NCBI GenBank assembly: GCA_964242945.1
Contig: CAXTCF010000014.1
Coordinates: forward strand, 1-45,395
Direction of reading: 5' to 3'
From: Mesorhizobium_B sp964242945
GTDB lineage: Bacteria > Pseudomonadota > Alphaproteobacteria > Rhizobiales > Rhizobiaceae
Length of the DNA stretch: 45,395 nucleotides
Shown: positions 16,271-23,836 of the stretch, one piece after another
How positions within the stretch are numbered: the first letter of the stretch is position 1
Layout: every line of letters starts with the position of its first letter
The notes under the pieces: generated by a model
The model's database searches: none
Told to the model about the DNA's origin: nothing
What the model saw: the letters and a program-made list of their open reading frames with translations, nothing else
Translations under genes and position numbers: made by a program

Positions 16271-17374
16271 ATGGGTTTCAAATGCGGCATCGTCGGGCTG
16301 CCGAATGTCGGCAAGTCGACGCTCTTCAATGCGCTGACGCGCACGGCTGCCGCGCAGGCCGCAAACTATCCCTTCTGCACCATCGAGCCGAACACCGGCG
16401 AGGTCGCGGTGCCGGACCCGCGGCTGGAGAAGATCGCGGCCATCGCCAAGTCCAAGGAGATCATCCCGACCCGCATTGCCTTCGTGGACATCGCAGGCCT
16501 CGTGCGCGGCGCATCGAAGGGCGAGGGTCTCGGCAACCAGTTCCTCGCCAACATCCGCGAGGTCGATGCGGTGGTGCATGTTCTCCGCTGCTTCGAGGAT
16601 GACGACATCACCCATGTGGAAGGCCGCATCGATCCGGTCGCGGATGCCGAGACGGTGGAAACCGAACTGATGCTCTCCGACCTGGAAAGCCTGGAACGCC
16701 GCGTCGTGCAGTTCCGCAAGCGTGCGCAGGGCAAGGACAAGGAGGCGCTCGCCGTTCTGCCCGTCATGGAGCGCGCCGTCGGCTTGCTGACCGAGGGCAA
16801 GCCGGTGCGCGTGATGCTGAGCGACATCGCACCGGAAGATCTGCCAATTTTGCAAGGCCTCAACCTGCTGACGTCCAAGCCGGTGCTCTATGTCTGCAAC
16901 GTCGCCGAAGCCGATGCGGCCTCCGGCAACGAGCACACGCAGGCTGTCGCGAAGATGGCGGAAGCGCAGGGCGCACGCACCGTCACGATCTCCGCAGCGA
17001 TCGAGGCGGAGGTGGCGCAGCTTCCCGACGCCGACGCCAAAGACTTCCTGGCCGATCTCGGCCTCGAAGAGCCCGGCCTCGACCGCCTCATCCGCGAAGG
17101 CTACGCGCTGCTCGACCTCATCACCTATTTCACCGCCGGCCCGAAGGAAACGCGCGCCTGGACGATCGAAAAGGGTACCAAGGCGCCGCAGGCGGCAGGT
17201 GTGATCCATTCCGACTTCGAGCGTGGCTTCATCCGGGCGCAGACGATCGCCTATGCCGATTACATTGCGCTGGGCGGCGAAACTGCGGCCAAGGAGGCGG
17301 GCAAGGCGCGCGACGAGGGCAAGGAATACGTCGTCCAGGACGGCGACATCCTGCTCTTCCGCTTCAACACGTGA
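16271..17374 (+). CDS. ychF: Redox-regulated ATPase YchF (OLA1/Obg-like)
   Basis: A 367-residue P-loop protein of the Obg-related YchF family, which binds ATP rather than GTP and associates with ribosomes. The G1 motif GLPNVGKSTLFNAL (residues 9-22), the switch region YPFCTIEPNTGEVAVPD and G3 VDIAGLVRGASKGEGLGNQFL are clear. The usual NKxD specificity motif is replaced by CNVAEAD, as expected for ATP preference. The C-terminal TGS-like domain (GPKETRAWTIEKGTKAPQAAGVIHSDFERGFIRAQ) is complete. The length matches the family (about 365). It follows the VapC gene closely and probably shares that transcript or the pth one. Confidence 0.97.
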   Translation: MGFKCGIVGLPNVGKSTLFNALTRTAAAQAANYPFCTIEPNTGEVAVPDPRLEKIAAIAKSKEIIPTRIAFVDIAGLVRGASKGEGLGNQFLANIREVDAVVHVLRCFEDDDITHVEGRIDPVADAETVETELMLSDLESLERRVVQFRKRAQGKDKEALAVLPVMERAVGLLTEGKPVRVMLSDIAPEDLPILQGLNLLTSKPVLYVCNVAEADAASGNEHTQAVAKMAEAQGARTVTISAAIEAEVAQLPDADAKDFLADLGLEEPGLDRLIREGYALLDLITYFTAGPKETRAWTIEKGTKAPQAAGVIHSDFERGFIRAQTIAYADYIALGGETAAKEAGKARDEGKEYVVQDGDILLFRFNT

Positions 17375-17477
17375 ACGCACGGGAGGCGAAGAGAAACCGT
17401 CACTTTCCTGTCAAGCTTCGCGCGCTTACACTGCTCCAGGCACACAGTCCGCCTGCCCTGTTCCGGAGCCCCGGCTC

Positions 17478-18452
17478 ATGATCAAATCCTTCGCCCTTGA
17501 AGGCGAGCACCTGCATGCCCTGCCCTCCCTTGCCGACTGCATGGCCAGCACGGCCTGGATCGACCTGCTCGAACCGACGGCGGAGGAGGAAGCCGACATC
17601 AAGCGGCTCGTCGGCGTGGAACTGCCGACGCATGAGGAGATGCAGGAGATCGAGATTTCGTCGCGCCTCTACAGCGAGCACGGCGACCACTTCATGACCG
17701 CCACGGTGCCGGCCTACCGCGAGGGCGGCGACCCGCTGTTTGGGCCCATCACCTTCGTGCTCGCGGGAAACAAGCTGATCACCGTGCGCTATCACGACCC
17801 CCGCGCCTTCAAGGCATTCCCCGTGCGCGCGGCGAAGGGCGACCTCGGCTGCACCGACGGCGCCTCGATCCTGATCGCGCTCCTGGAAGCGATCGTGGAC
17901 CGTCTGGCCGACCTCCTGGAGCGCATCAGCCACAACGTCATCCAGCTTTCCCAGGACATCTTCCACAGCCAGGAGAAGAAGGCGTCCAAGCGCGACGTCA
18001 CTTTTCAGGCGATCCTGCGCCGCATCGGCCGCAAGGAGGACCTGATCTCCGACATGCAGGAAAGCCTGCACTCGCTCCAGCGGCTCACCGGCTATCTCGG
18101 CAACCTTTCCGTCCAGCGCGGCATGGAAAAGGGGATGCGGGAGCGGCTGAAGACGCTTGGGCGCGACATCGCTTCGCTGGTGGACCACACGTCGGCCCTG
18201 TCCCAAAAGATCAACTTCCTGCTCGATGCCACGCTCGGCATGATCTCCATCGAGCAGAATGCGATCATCAAGATCTTCTCCGTCGCGGCTGTCGTGTTCC
18301 TGCCGCCGACGCTTGTCGCCTCCATCTACGGCATGAACTTCGAGCACATGCCGGAACTGCGCTTCCTGTTCGGCTACCCCATGGCGCTGCTCGTGATGAT
18401 CGCTTCCGCCATCCTGCCCTACCTCTATTTCAAGCGGCGTGGCTGGCTTTGA
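17478..18452 (+). CDS. corA: Magnesium/cobalt transporter CorA
   Basis: A 324-residue CorA-family channel for Mg2+ (and Co2+ or Ni2+). A long cytoplasmic N-terminal domain with acidic helices (to about residue 260) precedes two C-terminal transmembrane helices. The signature YGMNFEHMPEL (GMN motif) lies at the end of the first helix, and the last residues KRRGWL are cytoplasmic. The ATG at 17478 is taken as the start because the in-frame extension upstream would run back into ychF. The stop TGA overlaps the TTG start of the next gene. No M-box riboswitch is apparent in the short 103-nt upstream gap. Confidence 0.95.
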   Translation: MIKSFALEGEHLHALPSLADCMASTAWIDLLEPTAEEEADIKRLVGVELPTHEEMQEIEISSRLYSEHGDHFMTATVPAYREGGDPLFGPITFVLAGNKLITVRYHDPRAFKAFPVRAAKGDLGCTDGASILIALLEAIVDRLADLLERISHNVIQLSQDIFHSQEKKASKRDVTFQAILRRIGRKEDLISDMQESLHSLQRLTGYLGNLSVQRGMEKGMRERLKTLGRDIASLVDHTSALSQKINFLLDATLGMISIEQNAIIKIFSVAAVVFLPPTLVASIYGMNFEHMPELRFLFGYPMALLVMIASAILPYLYFKRRGWL

Positions 18453-18919
18453 CGCATAAGCGCTGGGCCTACGAGGATTTCACGGTCGGCTCGGTCCTGA
18501 CGCTCGGCGAAAAGACGGTGACGGCAGACGAGATCGTCCGCTTCGCCGAACAATTCGATCCGCAGCCGATGCACCTTGACGAGGCGGCTGGGCAGGAAAG
18601 CCTGCTCGGCGGGCTTGCAGCGTCGGGCTGGCATGTCTGCGCCCTCTTCATGCGCATGATGTGCGACGCCTACCTCAACGACTCGACAAGCCAGGGCGCG
18701 CCGGGCGTGGAGGAAGTCCGCTGGAAGCTGCCCGTGCTCGCCGGCGACTCTCTTCGTGGAGAAACCACGATCCTTTCCAAGCGCCTCTCCAAGTCGCGCC
18801 CGCATCTCGGCCTCGTTTCCCTCCGCCACGAGTTGTTCAACCAGCGGGCTGAGAGCGTGTTCGAGATGGAGAATGCCGGCATGTTCCTCCTGCGCCATCC
18901 CGAACCGGCACAGGCATGA
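18449..18919 (+). CDS. MaoC-family dehydratase (R-hydratase-like), first copy
   Basis: A 156-residue single hot-dog fold protein of the MaoC / (R)-specific enoyl-CoA hydratase family. The catalytic-type motif VRFAEQFDPQPMHLDEAA (about residues 28-45) supplies the Asp and His used in hydration of enoyl thioesters. GLAASGWHVCALFMRMM follows. The start is probably TTG at 18449, overlapping the corA stop by 4 nt, because no other initiation codon precedes the conserved core. The stop overlaps the second copy by 4 nt (ATGA). The tandem pair may form a hetero-hot-dog dimer. The substrate is unknown, and no CoA ligase or PHA gene is near. Confidence 0.85.
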   Translation: MTHKRWAYEDFTVGSVLTLGEKTVTADEIVRFAEQFDPQPMHLDEAAGQESLLGGLAASGWHVCALFMRMMCDAYLNDSTSQGAPGVEEVRWKLPVLAGDSLRGETTILSKRLSKSRPHLGLVSLRHELFNQRAESVFEMENAGMFLLRHPEPAQA

Positions 18920-19386
18920 CGCTGGACGCCTATCTTCGCATCGGCGACACCGTCCCGCTCGGCTCCCACCGCTTCGAGGCGGAAGCGATCAAGGTTTTCG
19001 CCCGCGCTTACGACCCGCAGCCCTTCCACTTGGACGAGGAACTGGCGCGGCAAAGCGTGTTCGGCGGCTTGTGCGCGTCCGGATGGCATACGGCCTCGAT
19101 CTGGATGCGGCTGAACGTTGAGTCCCTGAGGGCTTTCGACGAAACGGATTGGAACGGCCCCGGGCCGCGCCCGACCTGGGGACCTTCCCCCGGCTTTCAG
19201 AAGATGCACTGGCCTAAGCCGGTTTTCGCTGGAGAAACGGTGTCTTTCACGCGCACCGCGGTTTCCCACCGCCGCTTGGCTTCGCGCCCCGGCTGGCGCG
19301 TCCTGGCGATGGAAGCCGGCGGAACCGACTCGACGGGCGTCTCCGTGCTCGCCTTTGAATGCGCAGTGCTGGTGAAGGCTGTCTAA
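18916..19386 (+). CDS. MaoC-family dehydratase, second copy
   Basis: A 156-residue paralogue of the preceding gene, also a single hot-dog domain. The active-site segment is VFARAYDPQPFHLDEELA (about residues 28-45), with Asp and His conserved, and GLCASGWHTASIWMRLNVE follows. The middle differs from the first copy by a Pro/Gly-rich loop (DWNGPGPRPTWGPSPGFQ) that is typical of dehydratases acting on bulkier acyl groups. It starts at ATG 18916 inside the end of the upstream gene. Products of tandem MaoC pairs can act together; that is an inference here. Confidence 0.86.
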   Translation: MTLDAYLRIGDTVPLGSHRFEAEAIKVFARAYDPQPFHLDEELARQSVFGGLCASGWHTASIWMRLNVESLRAFDETDWNGPGPRPTWGPSPGFQKMHWPKPVFAGETVSFTRTAVSHRRLASRPGWRVLAMEAGGTDSTGVSVLAFECAVLVKAV

Positions 19387-19422
19387 TACAACCCTGGCTA
19401 GCTTTCTTGCGGAAGTCGTGAG

Positions 19423-19800
19423 ATGTTTGCGACAAGAGGATTAAGGGCGCGAAACTTGAAAGCCATCGCAGCGAACATCGCTCAGACCATAGGTGGAATG
19501 GCCATTCTGCTTCTCTGCTTAGTTCCTCTGATTTTTTATGGAACAGCTTTCATCGAAGGTGCCAATCTGTGGTTCGGCTGGAAGGGGTGGTGGGTTGGAT
19601 CACTGTTCTTTGTTGCAGTTTCTCTGTTTAGAGGTCCAGCTCTGTTCGCAGGCATGATCGTAGGAGGCTATGGTGCTTACTACGGGTGGGACTGGCCTCT
19701 TTGGATTGTAGTCATAGTTTTCTTTCCCGGATTTGCGTTGATGCTGGGTTCATTGCTTTTTGCAGGTGTGAGCAGCATGTTTGATCGTACTCGCAGCTAG
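19423..19800 (+). CDS. Small hydrophobic membrane protein, unknown
   Basis: A 125-residue protein with about four hydrophobic segments (IGGMAILLLCLVPLIFYGTAF, WWVGSLFFVAVSLF, ALFAGMIVGGYGAYYG, WIVVIVFFPGFALMLGSLLF). Many Trp, Phe and Gly residues are present. I do not recognise a family. Base composition and codon choice are visibly more AT-rich than the neighbours (many Ttt, Att and Gga codons), which suggests recent acquisition or weak selection. The ATG at 19423 follows an AGTCGTGAG stretch without a strong RBS. It is convergent with apt, 38 nt away. Confidence 0.6.
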   Translation: MFATRGLRARNLKAIAANIAQTIGGMAILLLCLVPLIFYGTAFIEGANLWFGWKGWWVGSLFFVAVSLFRGPALFAGMIVGGYGAYYGWDWPLWIVVIVFFPGFALMLGSLLFAGVSSMFDRTRS

Positions 19801-19838
19801 TTCAGGTAAGAACGTAAGGGTAAGTCCGACTATTCGCC

Positions 19839-20384
19839 TCAATGCCCCTCAAACGCAATCAGCGTCCGCACATCGACCCCAAGCCCTTCAAGCTTCCGCC
19901 GCCCGCCGAGATCCGGCAGGTCGATCACGAAGCAGGCGGCGACGATGTCGGCGCCCATCTGCTTCAACAGCTTCGATGCGGCCTCCGCCGTGCCGCCGGT
20001 CGCGATCAGGTCGTCCACGAGGATCACCTTGTCGCCCGGCGTCACGGCGTCGCGGTGCATCTCCATCTCGTCCACGCCGTATTCCAGGCTGTAGGCGATG
20101 CGCACGGTCTCGTGCGGCAGCTTGCCCTTCTTGCGGATCGGGATGAAGCCCGCCGAAAGCTGGTGCGCGATGGCGCCGCCTAAGATGAAGCCGCGCGCCT
20201 CGATGCCGGCGATCTTGTCGATCTTGGAACCGGCAAAGGGGTGGACAAGCTCGTCCACCGCACGGCGGAAGGCGCGGGCGTCGCCCATCAGCGTGGTGAT
20301 ATCGCGAAACAGGATGCCCGGCCTGGGGTAGTCGGGAATGGTGCGGATCGAAGCGATCAGCGCGTCTTCCAGGGAGGGCTTCAT
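19839..20384 (-). CDS. apt: Adenine phosphoribosyltransferase
   Basis: A 181-residue purine-salvage enzyme that makes AMP and pyrophosphate from adenine and PRPP. Visible are the N-terminal SIRTIPDYPRPGILFRDITTL, the ARGFILGGAIAHQL flexible region, and the PRPP-binding loop KVILVDDLIATGGTAEAA near residues 117-134. The ATG at 20384 gives the usual family length (about 175-182); an in-frame TTG at 20417 would add 11 extra residues. It lies downstream of petC, as in many Hyphomicrobiales, but a terminator-like hairpin sits between them, so it may have partly separate expression. Confidence 0.95.
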   Translation of the reverse strand: MKPSLEDALIASIRTIPDYPRPGILFRDITTLMGDARAFRRAVDELVHPFAGSKIDKIAGIEARGFILGGAIAHQLSAGFIPIRKKGKLPHETVRIAYSLEYGVDEMEMHRDAVTPGDKVILVDDLIATGGTAEAASKLLKQMGADIVAACFVIDLPDLGGRRKLEGLGVDVRTLIAFEGH

Positions 20385-20438
20385 CGCGTTCGTCCGTGTT
20401 GATTTCAGTCGCTTCAACTTGGCGGAGCGTGCCGCAAA

Positions 20439-20466
20439 ATCAAAGGGCGCCCGCGTGGGACGCCCC
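20439..20466 (-). terminator. Terminator-like hairpin between petC and apt (minus strand)
   Basis: On the minus strand GGGCG-T-CCC pairs with GGG-CGCCC around an ACGC loop (plus-strand 20445-20465, one bulged base), followed by TTTGATTTT. It lies downstream of the petC stop and upstream of apt. Confidence 0.65.
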
Positions 20467-20493
20467 CTACTCAGGTGAACACCCTGAACGGCT

Positions 20494-21369
20494 TCAGTGC
20501 GGTACGTCGGCCCAGATGCGCCGCTTAACCACCCACATCAGGCCGGCGAAGACGGCCAGGAAGATGATGACGCGGAAGCCGGTCCGTTTGCGCTCCTCCA
20601 GGTGCGGCTCGGCCGCCCACATCAGGAAGGCCGCGACATCACGGGCATACTGGTCCGTCGTTTGCGGGCTGCCGTCGTCATAGGTCACTTGATCGTCCGA
20701 AAGCGGAGGCGGCATGGCCAGCGACTTGCCCGCAATGAAATACGGGTTGTAGTAGGTCCCTTCGGGGACTTTCATGCCCTCCGGCGGCTCCTGGCCGTAG
20801 CCGGTAAGCAGCGAGTGGATGTAGTCCGGTCCCGCTTCCTGGTACTGCGTGAAGATGTCCACCACGAAGTTCGGGAAGCCGCGCTCGACGCCGCGCGCCT
20901 TGGCCATCAGCGAAAGGTCCGGCGGCGCCGCGCCGTTGTTGGCCGCGGCCGCCGCTTCCGGGTTCGGAAAAGGCGACGGAAAGTAGTCCGACGGGACGCC
21001 CTTGCGCGTGAACATCTCGCCGTCGGCGTTCGGCCCGTCCTGCACTTCGGCTTCCGCCGCCAGCGCCTTGACCTGGCCGTCGGAGTAGCCGAGCGCCGAA
21101 AGGGCGCGGAAGGGCACGTAGTTCATCGAGTGGCAGGCCGAGCAGACCTCGTGATAGACCTTGTAGCCGCGCTGGATCTGGCCCTTGTCGAAATGCCCAA
21201 GCGGCCCGGCGAAGCTCCAGTTTTCGTATTTCGGATGCAGGATCGGGAAGTGCGTCGGCTCCGCCGCATTGTGCCCGCCCTCGCCTTCCTGCGCCCAAAC
21301 GAGCCCAGCGCCGGCGAACAAGGCGAGAGCCGCGGCGCTTGCGCCGCCAAGGATGGTTTTCCGAAGCAT
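20494..21369 (-). CDS. petC: Cytochrome c1 of the bc1 complex
   Basis: A 291-residue heme protein of respiratory complex III. A signal peptide (residues 1-26, MLRKTILGGASAAALALFAG then GLVWA) targets it to the periplasm. The covalent heme site CSACH lies at 76-80 (VCSACHSMNYVPFRAL), and the distal Met ligand is probably in the late region (MPPPLSDDQVTY or nearby Met). A C-terminal transmembrane anchor (about 265-282, VIIFLAVFAGLMWVV) holds it in the inner membrane. It is the third gene of petABC, 22 nt after cytochrome b. Separate b and c1 genes contrast with the fused fbcH form of Bradyrhizobium. Confidence 0.96.
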   Translation of the reverse strand: MLRKTILGGASAAALALFAGAGLVWAQEGEGGHNAAEPTHFPILHPKYENWSFAGPLGHFDKGQIQRGYKVYHEVCSACHSMNYVPFRALSALGYSDGQVKALAAEAEVQDGPNADGEMFTRKGVPSDYFPSPFPNPEAAAAANNGAAPPDLSLMAKARGVERGFPNFVVDIFTQYQEAGPDYIHSLLTGYGQEPPEGMKVPEGTYYNPYFIAGKSLAMPPPLSDDQVTYDDGSPQTTDQYARDVAAFLMWAAEPHLEERKRTGFRVIIFLAVFAGLMWVVKRRIWADVPH

Positions 21370-21391
21370 GTTCCCCTCGTGCCCGCTTTTC

Positions 21392-22702
21392 TCAGCCCTT
21401 GCGGTCGGGCGCAGCCGCCGCGCCCGTGGGCAGCACCATGCCCCCGTGAACGCCGCGGTGCTTGGCCAGCACGGCCTCGGTGATCGAGTTCGGCAGCTTG
21501 CGCGGCGTTTCGATCAGGCCGAGCACGGGCATGATCACCAGGAAGAAGCCGAAATAGTAGAGCGTCGAAATCTGCGCCATCAGCGTGTAGGTGCCCTCCG
21601 CCGGGCGGGAACCAAGCCAGCCCAGGAAGATGGAATTGGCCACGAACAGCCAGAAGAACAGCTTGTACCACGGGCGATAGGCTGCGGAGCGAACCCTGGA
21701 AGTGTCGAGCCAGGGCACGAAGAACAGCACCAGGATCGCGCTGAACATCGCGATCACGCCGCCGAGCTTGGAGTCGATCGGCCCGATGTTGAAGGTGATG
21801 CCGCGCAGGATCGCGTAGAACGGCAGGAAGTACCATTCCGGCACGATATGGGCCGGCGTCTTCAGCGAGTTGAAGATGGTGTAGTTGTCGGGGTGGCCGA
21901 GATAGTTCGGCAGGTAGAAGACGAAATAGGCATAGACCAGCAGAAAGACGAGCAGGCCCAGCGCATCCTTGATCGTCGCATAAGGCGTGAACGCTACGGT
22001 GTCCGTCTTCGACTTCACCTCGATGCCGGTCGGGTTCGTCTGCCCCGCGACGTGCAGCGACCAGACGTGCAGGATCACCACGCCGGCGATCATGAAGGGC
22101 AGGAGGTAGTGCAGCGCGAAGAAGCGGTTCAGCGTCGGGTTTTCCACCGCGAAGCCGCCGAGCAGGAGTTGCTGGATCCAGTCGCCGACCAGCGGAACCG
22201 CCGTGAAGAAGCCGGTGATGACGGTGGCGCCCCAGCCGCTCATCTGCCCCCAGGGCAGCACATAGCCCATGAAGCCGGTCGCCATCATCAGGAGGTAGAT
22301 GATGACGCCTAAGATCCAGAGGATTTCACGCGGTGCCTTGTAGGAGCCGTAATAAAGGCCGCGGGCGATGTGGAGATAGACCGCGATGAAGAAGAACGAC
22401 GCGCCGTTGGCGTGGAGGTAGCGCAGCAGCCAGCCGGAGTTCACGTCGCGCATGATCTTCTCGACGGACTGGAAGGCGAAGCGCGTGTCCGCGGCATAGT
22501 GCATGGCGAGCACGACGCCGGTCAGGATCTGCGCCACCAGCATGATCGAAAGCATGCCGCCGAACGTGTAGGCGTAGTTCAGATTGCGCGGCACGGGATA
22601 CGAGACAAAGGAATCGTGCACGAGGCGCGGCAGCGGCAGGCGGGCGTCGATCCAGCGGCCGATGCCGGTGGTCGGCGAATAGGTCGAATGTCCACCACTC
22701 AT
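21392..22702 (-). CDS. petB: Cytochrome b of the bc1 complex
   Basis: A 436-residue membrane protein, the core of complex III. It carries two b hemes and the Qo and Qi quinone sites. About eight transmembrane helices are visible. The heme-ligand His pairs lie in FAMHYAADTRFAF / LHANGASFFFIAVYLHIARG and LHYLLPFMIAGVVILHVWSLH. The Qo-site PEWY motif (VPEWYFLPFYAILRG) is intact. The N-terminal YSPTTGIGRWIDARLPLPRLV is typical of alphaproteobacteria. It lies between the Rieske and c1 genes with 17-nt and 22-nt gaps, forming one operon. Confidence 0.97.
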   Translation of the reverse strand: MSGGHSTYSPTTGIGRWIDARLPLPRLVHDSFVSYPVPRNLNYAYTFGGMLSIMLVAQILTGVVLAMHYAADTRFAFQSVEKIMRDVNSGWLLRYLHANGASFFFIAVYLHIARGLYYGSYKAPREILWILGVIIYLLMMATGFMGYVLPWGQMSGWGATVITGFFTAVPLVGDWIQQLLLGGFAVENPTLNRFFALHYLLPFMIAGVVILHVWSLHVAGQTNPTGIEVKSKTDTVAFTPYATIKDALGLLVFLLVYAYFVFYLPNYLGHPDNYTIFNSLKTPAHIVPEWYFLPFYAILRGITFNIGPIDSKLGGVIAMFSAILVLFFVPWLDTSRVRSAAYRPWYKLFFWLFVANSIFLGWLGSRPAEGTYTLMAQISTLYYFGFFLVIMPVLGLIETPRKLPNSITEAVLAKHRGVHGGMVLPTGAAAAPDRKG

Positions 22703-22719
22703 AGGGAAACCTCCTTCGC

Positions 22720-23340
22720 TCAGCCGATCCGGATGGTCGTATCGGAGATGAAGCTGTATGTCGGGATCGCCAGGTTCTGCGGCGCCGGCCCCTGGCGGAT
22801 GCGGCCCGCCGTGTCATAGACCGAGCCGTGGCAGGGGCAGAACCAGCCGTTGTACGGGCCGGACTGGCCGAGCGGCACGCAGCCGAGATGCGTGCAGGAG
22901 CCGACCATGACGATCCAGTTCTCCTTGCCCTCGCCGGCCGAGCGGGCGAGATCGGTCGCCTGGGAGTCGGCGGCGACGTTGGCGTTGCGCGCGACGGGGT
23001 CCTTCAAGTCGGCAATCGCCGTGTCCGCCGCCGCCTTGACCTCGTCCTCGGTGCGGTTTCGTATGAAGATCGGCTTGCCCCGCCACTTCGCGGTCAGCGA
23101 CATGCCCGCTTCCAGCGACGACACATCGACCTCGATCTGGGCCAGCGCCAGGGTCGAGGCGTCGGGCCGCATCTGGTCGATGAAGGGCCAGGCGAGCCCC
23201 ACCGCGCCGACCGCGCCGACCGCGCCCGTGGCGATATAAAGGAAATCCCGGCGGGTCGGCTGGCCGTCGGAGGAGTGGCCGCCGTGCCCTGGAGCTAGGC
23301 CAGGGGAGGGAATGGAGTCCTGTGCGCTCAACGCATGCAC
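22720..23340 (-). CDS. petA: Rieske iron-sulfur subunit of the bc1 complex
   Basis: A 206-residue ubiquinol-cytochrome c reductase iron-sulfur protein. The twin-arginine motif TRRDFLYIATG (residues 29-39) precedes a transmembrane anchor (about 38-53), consistent with Tat-dependent insertion. The [2Fe-2S] ligands are Cys149 and His151 (SCTHLGC) and Cys168 and His171 (CPCHG); Cys154 and Cys170 would form the usual disulfide. The start is GTG at 23340, about 30 residues before the Tat motif. It is the first gene of petABC, with the predicted promoter at 23401-23429. Confidence 0.95.
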   Translation of the reverse strand: MHALSAQDSIPSPGLAPGHGGHSSDGQPTRRDFLYIATGAVGAVGAVGLAWPFIDQMRPDASTLALAQIEVDVSSLEAGMSLTAKWRGKPIFIRNRTEDEVKAAADTAIADLKDPVARNANVAADSQATDLARSAGEGKENWIVMVGSCTHLGCVPLGQSGPYNGWFCPCHGSVYDTAGRIRQGPAPQNLAIPTYSFISDTTIRIG

Positions 23341-23400
23341 CTTCGAATTGCGCTTGCCGGTGCCGGAGCACCGGACGTTCGGCCTGTTTGTTTGGAATTT

Positions 23401-23429
23401 TTTCTAGGCGGGACGCCGCCGCTTGTCTA
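23401..23429 (-). promoter_or_regulatory. Predicted promoter of petABC
   Basis: On the minus strand TAGACA (-35, plus coordinates 23424-23429) and TAGAAA (-10, 23401-23406) are separated by 17 nt. Transcription would start near 23394, about 55 nt before the petA GTG. Both boxes lie within a repeated TCTAGGCG octamer (23403-23410 and 23426-23433), which might also bind a regulator. Confidence 0.4.
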
Positions 23430-23492
23430 GGCGCATGCCGAAGCTGCGGGCAGTTTGTCGCGTGGATTCAATCAAGGCGCATGTTTCCCCGG

Positions 23493-23521
23493 TTGCCATG
23501 ATGTAGCAACGTTGCTACATA
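23493..23521 (+). promoter_or_regulatory. Predicted promoter of the second toxin-antitoxin module
   Basis: TTGCCA (-35, 23493-23498) and TACATA (-10, 23516-23521) are separated by 17 nt. The 20-bp palindrome at 23501-23520 fills the spacer and overlaps the -10, a classic arrangement for repression by the antitoxin complex. Confidence 0.5.
23501..23520. promoter_or_regulatory. Perfect 20-bp palindromic operator upstream of antitoxin gene
   Basis: ATGTAGCAACGTTGCTACAT reads identically on both strands, with no mismatch or spacer. It ends 25 nt before the antitoxin GTG. By analogy with Phd, YefM and VapB systems it is the likely autoregulatory operator. Confidence 0.75.
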
Positions 23522-23545
23522 AAGAATGGACAAGCGAGGTGCGCG

Positions 23546-23836
23546 GTGAGCGAAGCCGTTACGACGATCACAAGCCGTGAATTCATTCAGGATACCGGAC
23601 GCGCCAAGCGCGAAGCGGCCAAGGGTCTGGTCTTCATTACGACACGAGGCGCCGTCTCGCATGTGTTGCTGACGAAGGAGGAGTTCGACCGTCGGGAATT
23701 ATCCTGTCGAGGTAACAGCAGGACGGAGGAGAAGCCTCGCAACCTTGCGGAGATGCTGGCCCACCCCGAAGGCGCGGACATCGACTTCGAGATTCCCGAG
23801 TTCAAGGGAGTCTTCAAAGGTTTCGAGTTCGATTGA
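23546..23836 (+). CDS. Phd/YefM-type antitoxin
   Basis: A 96-residue antitoxin. The N-terminal region (EAVTTITSREFIQDTGRAKREAAKGLVFITTRGAVSHVLLTKEEFDR, about 3-49) matches the Phd/YefM DNA-binding fold, including the FxxxxGxAxxxA core and the valine-rich strand before the Glu-Phe. The C-terminal tail (LAEMLAHPEGADIDFEIPEFKG, about 67-88) is acidic and probably wraps the toxin. The start is GTG at 23546, with GAGGT 5-6 nt upstream. The stop overlaps the toxin start by one base. A perfect palindrome in the promoter is the expected autoregulation site. Confidence 0.85.
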   Translation: MSEAVTTITSREFIQDTGRAKREAAKGLVFITTRGAVSHVLLTKEEFDRRELSCRGNSRTEEKPRNLAEMLAHPEGADIDFEIPEFKGVFKGFEFD

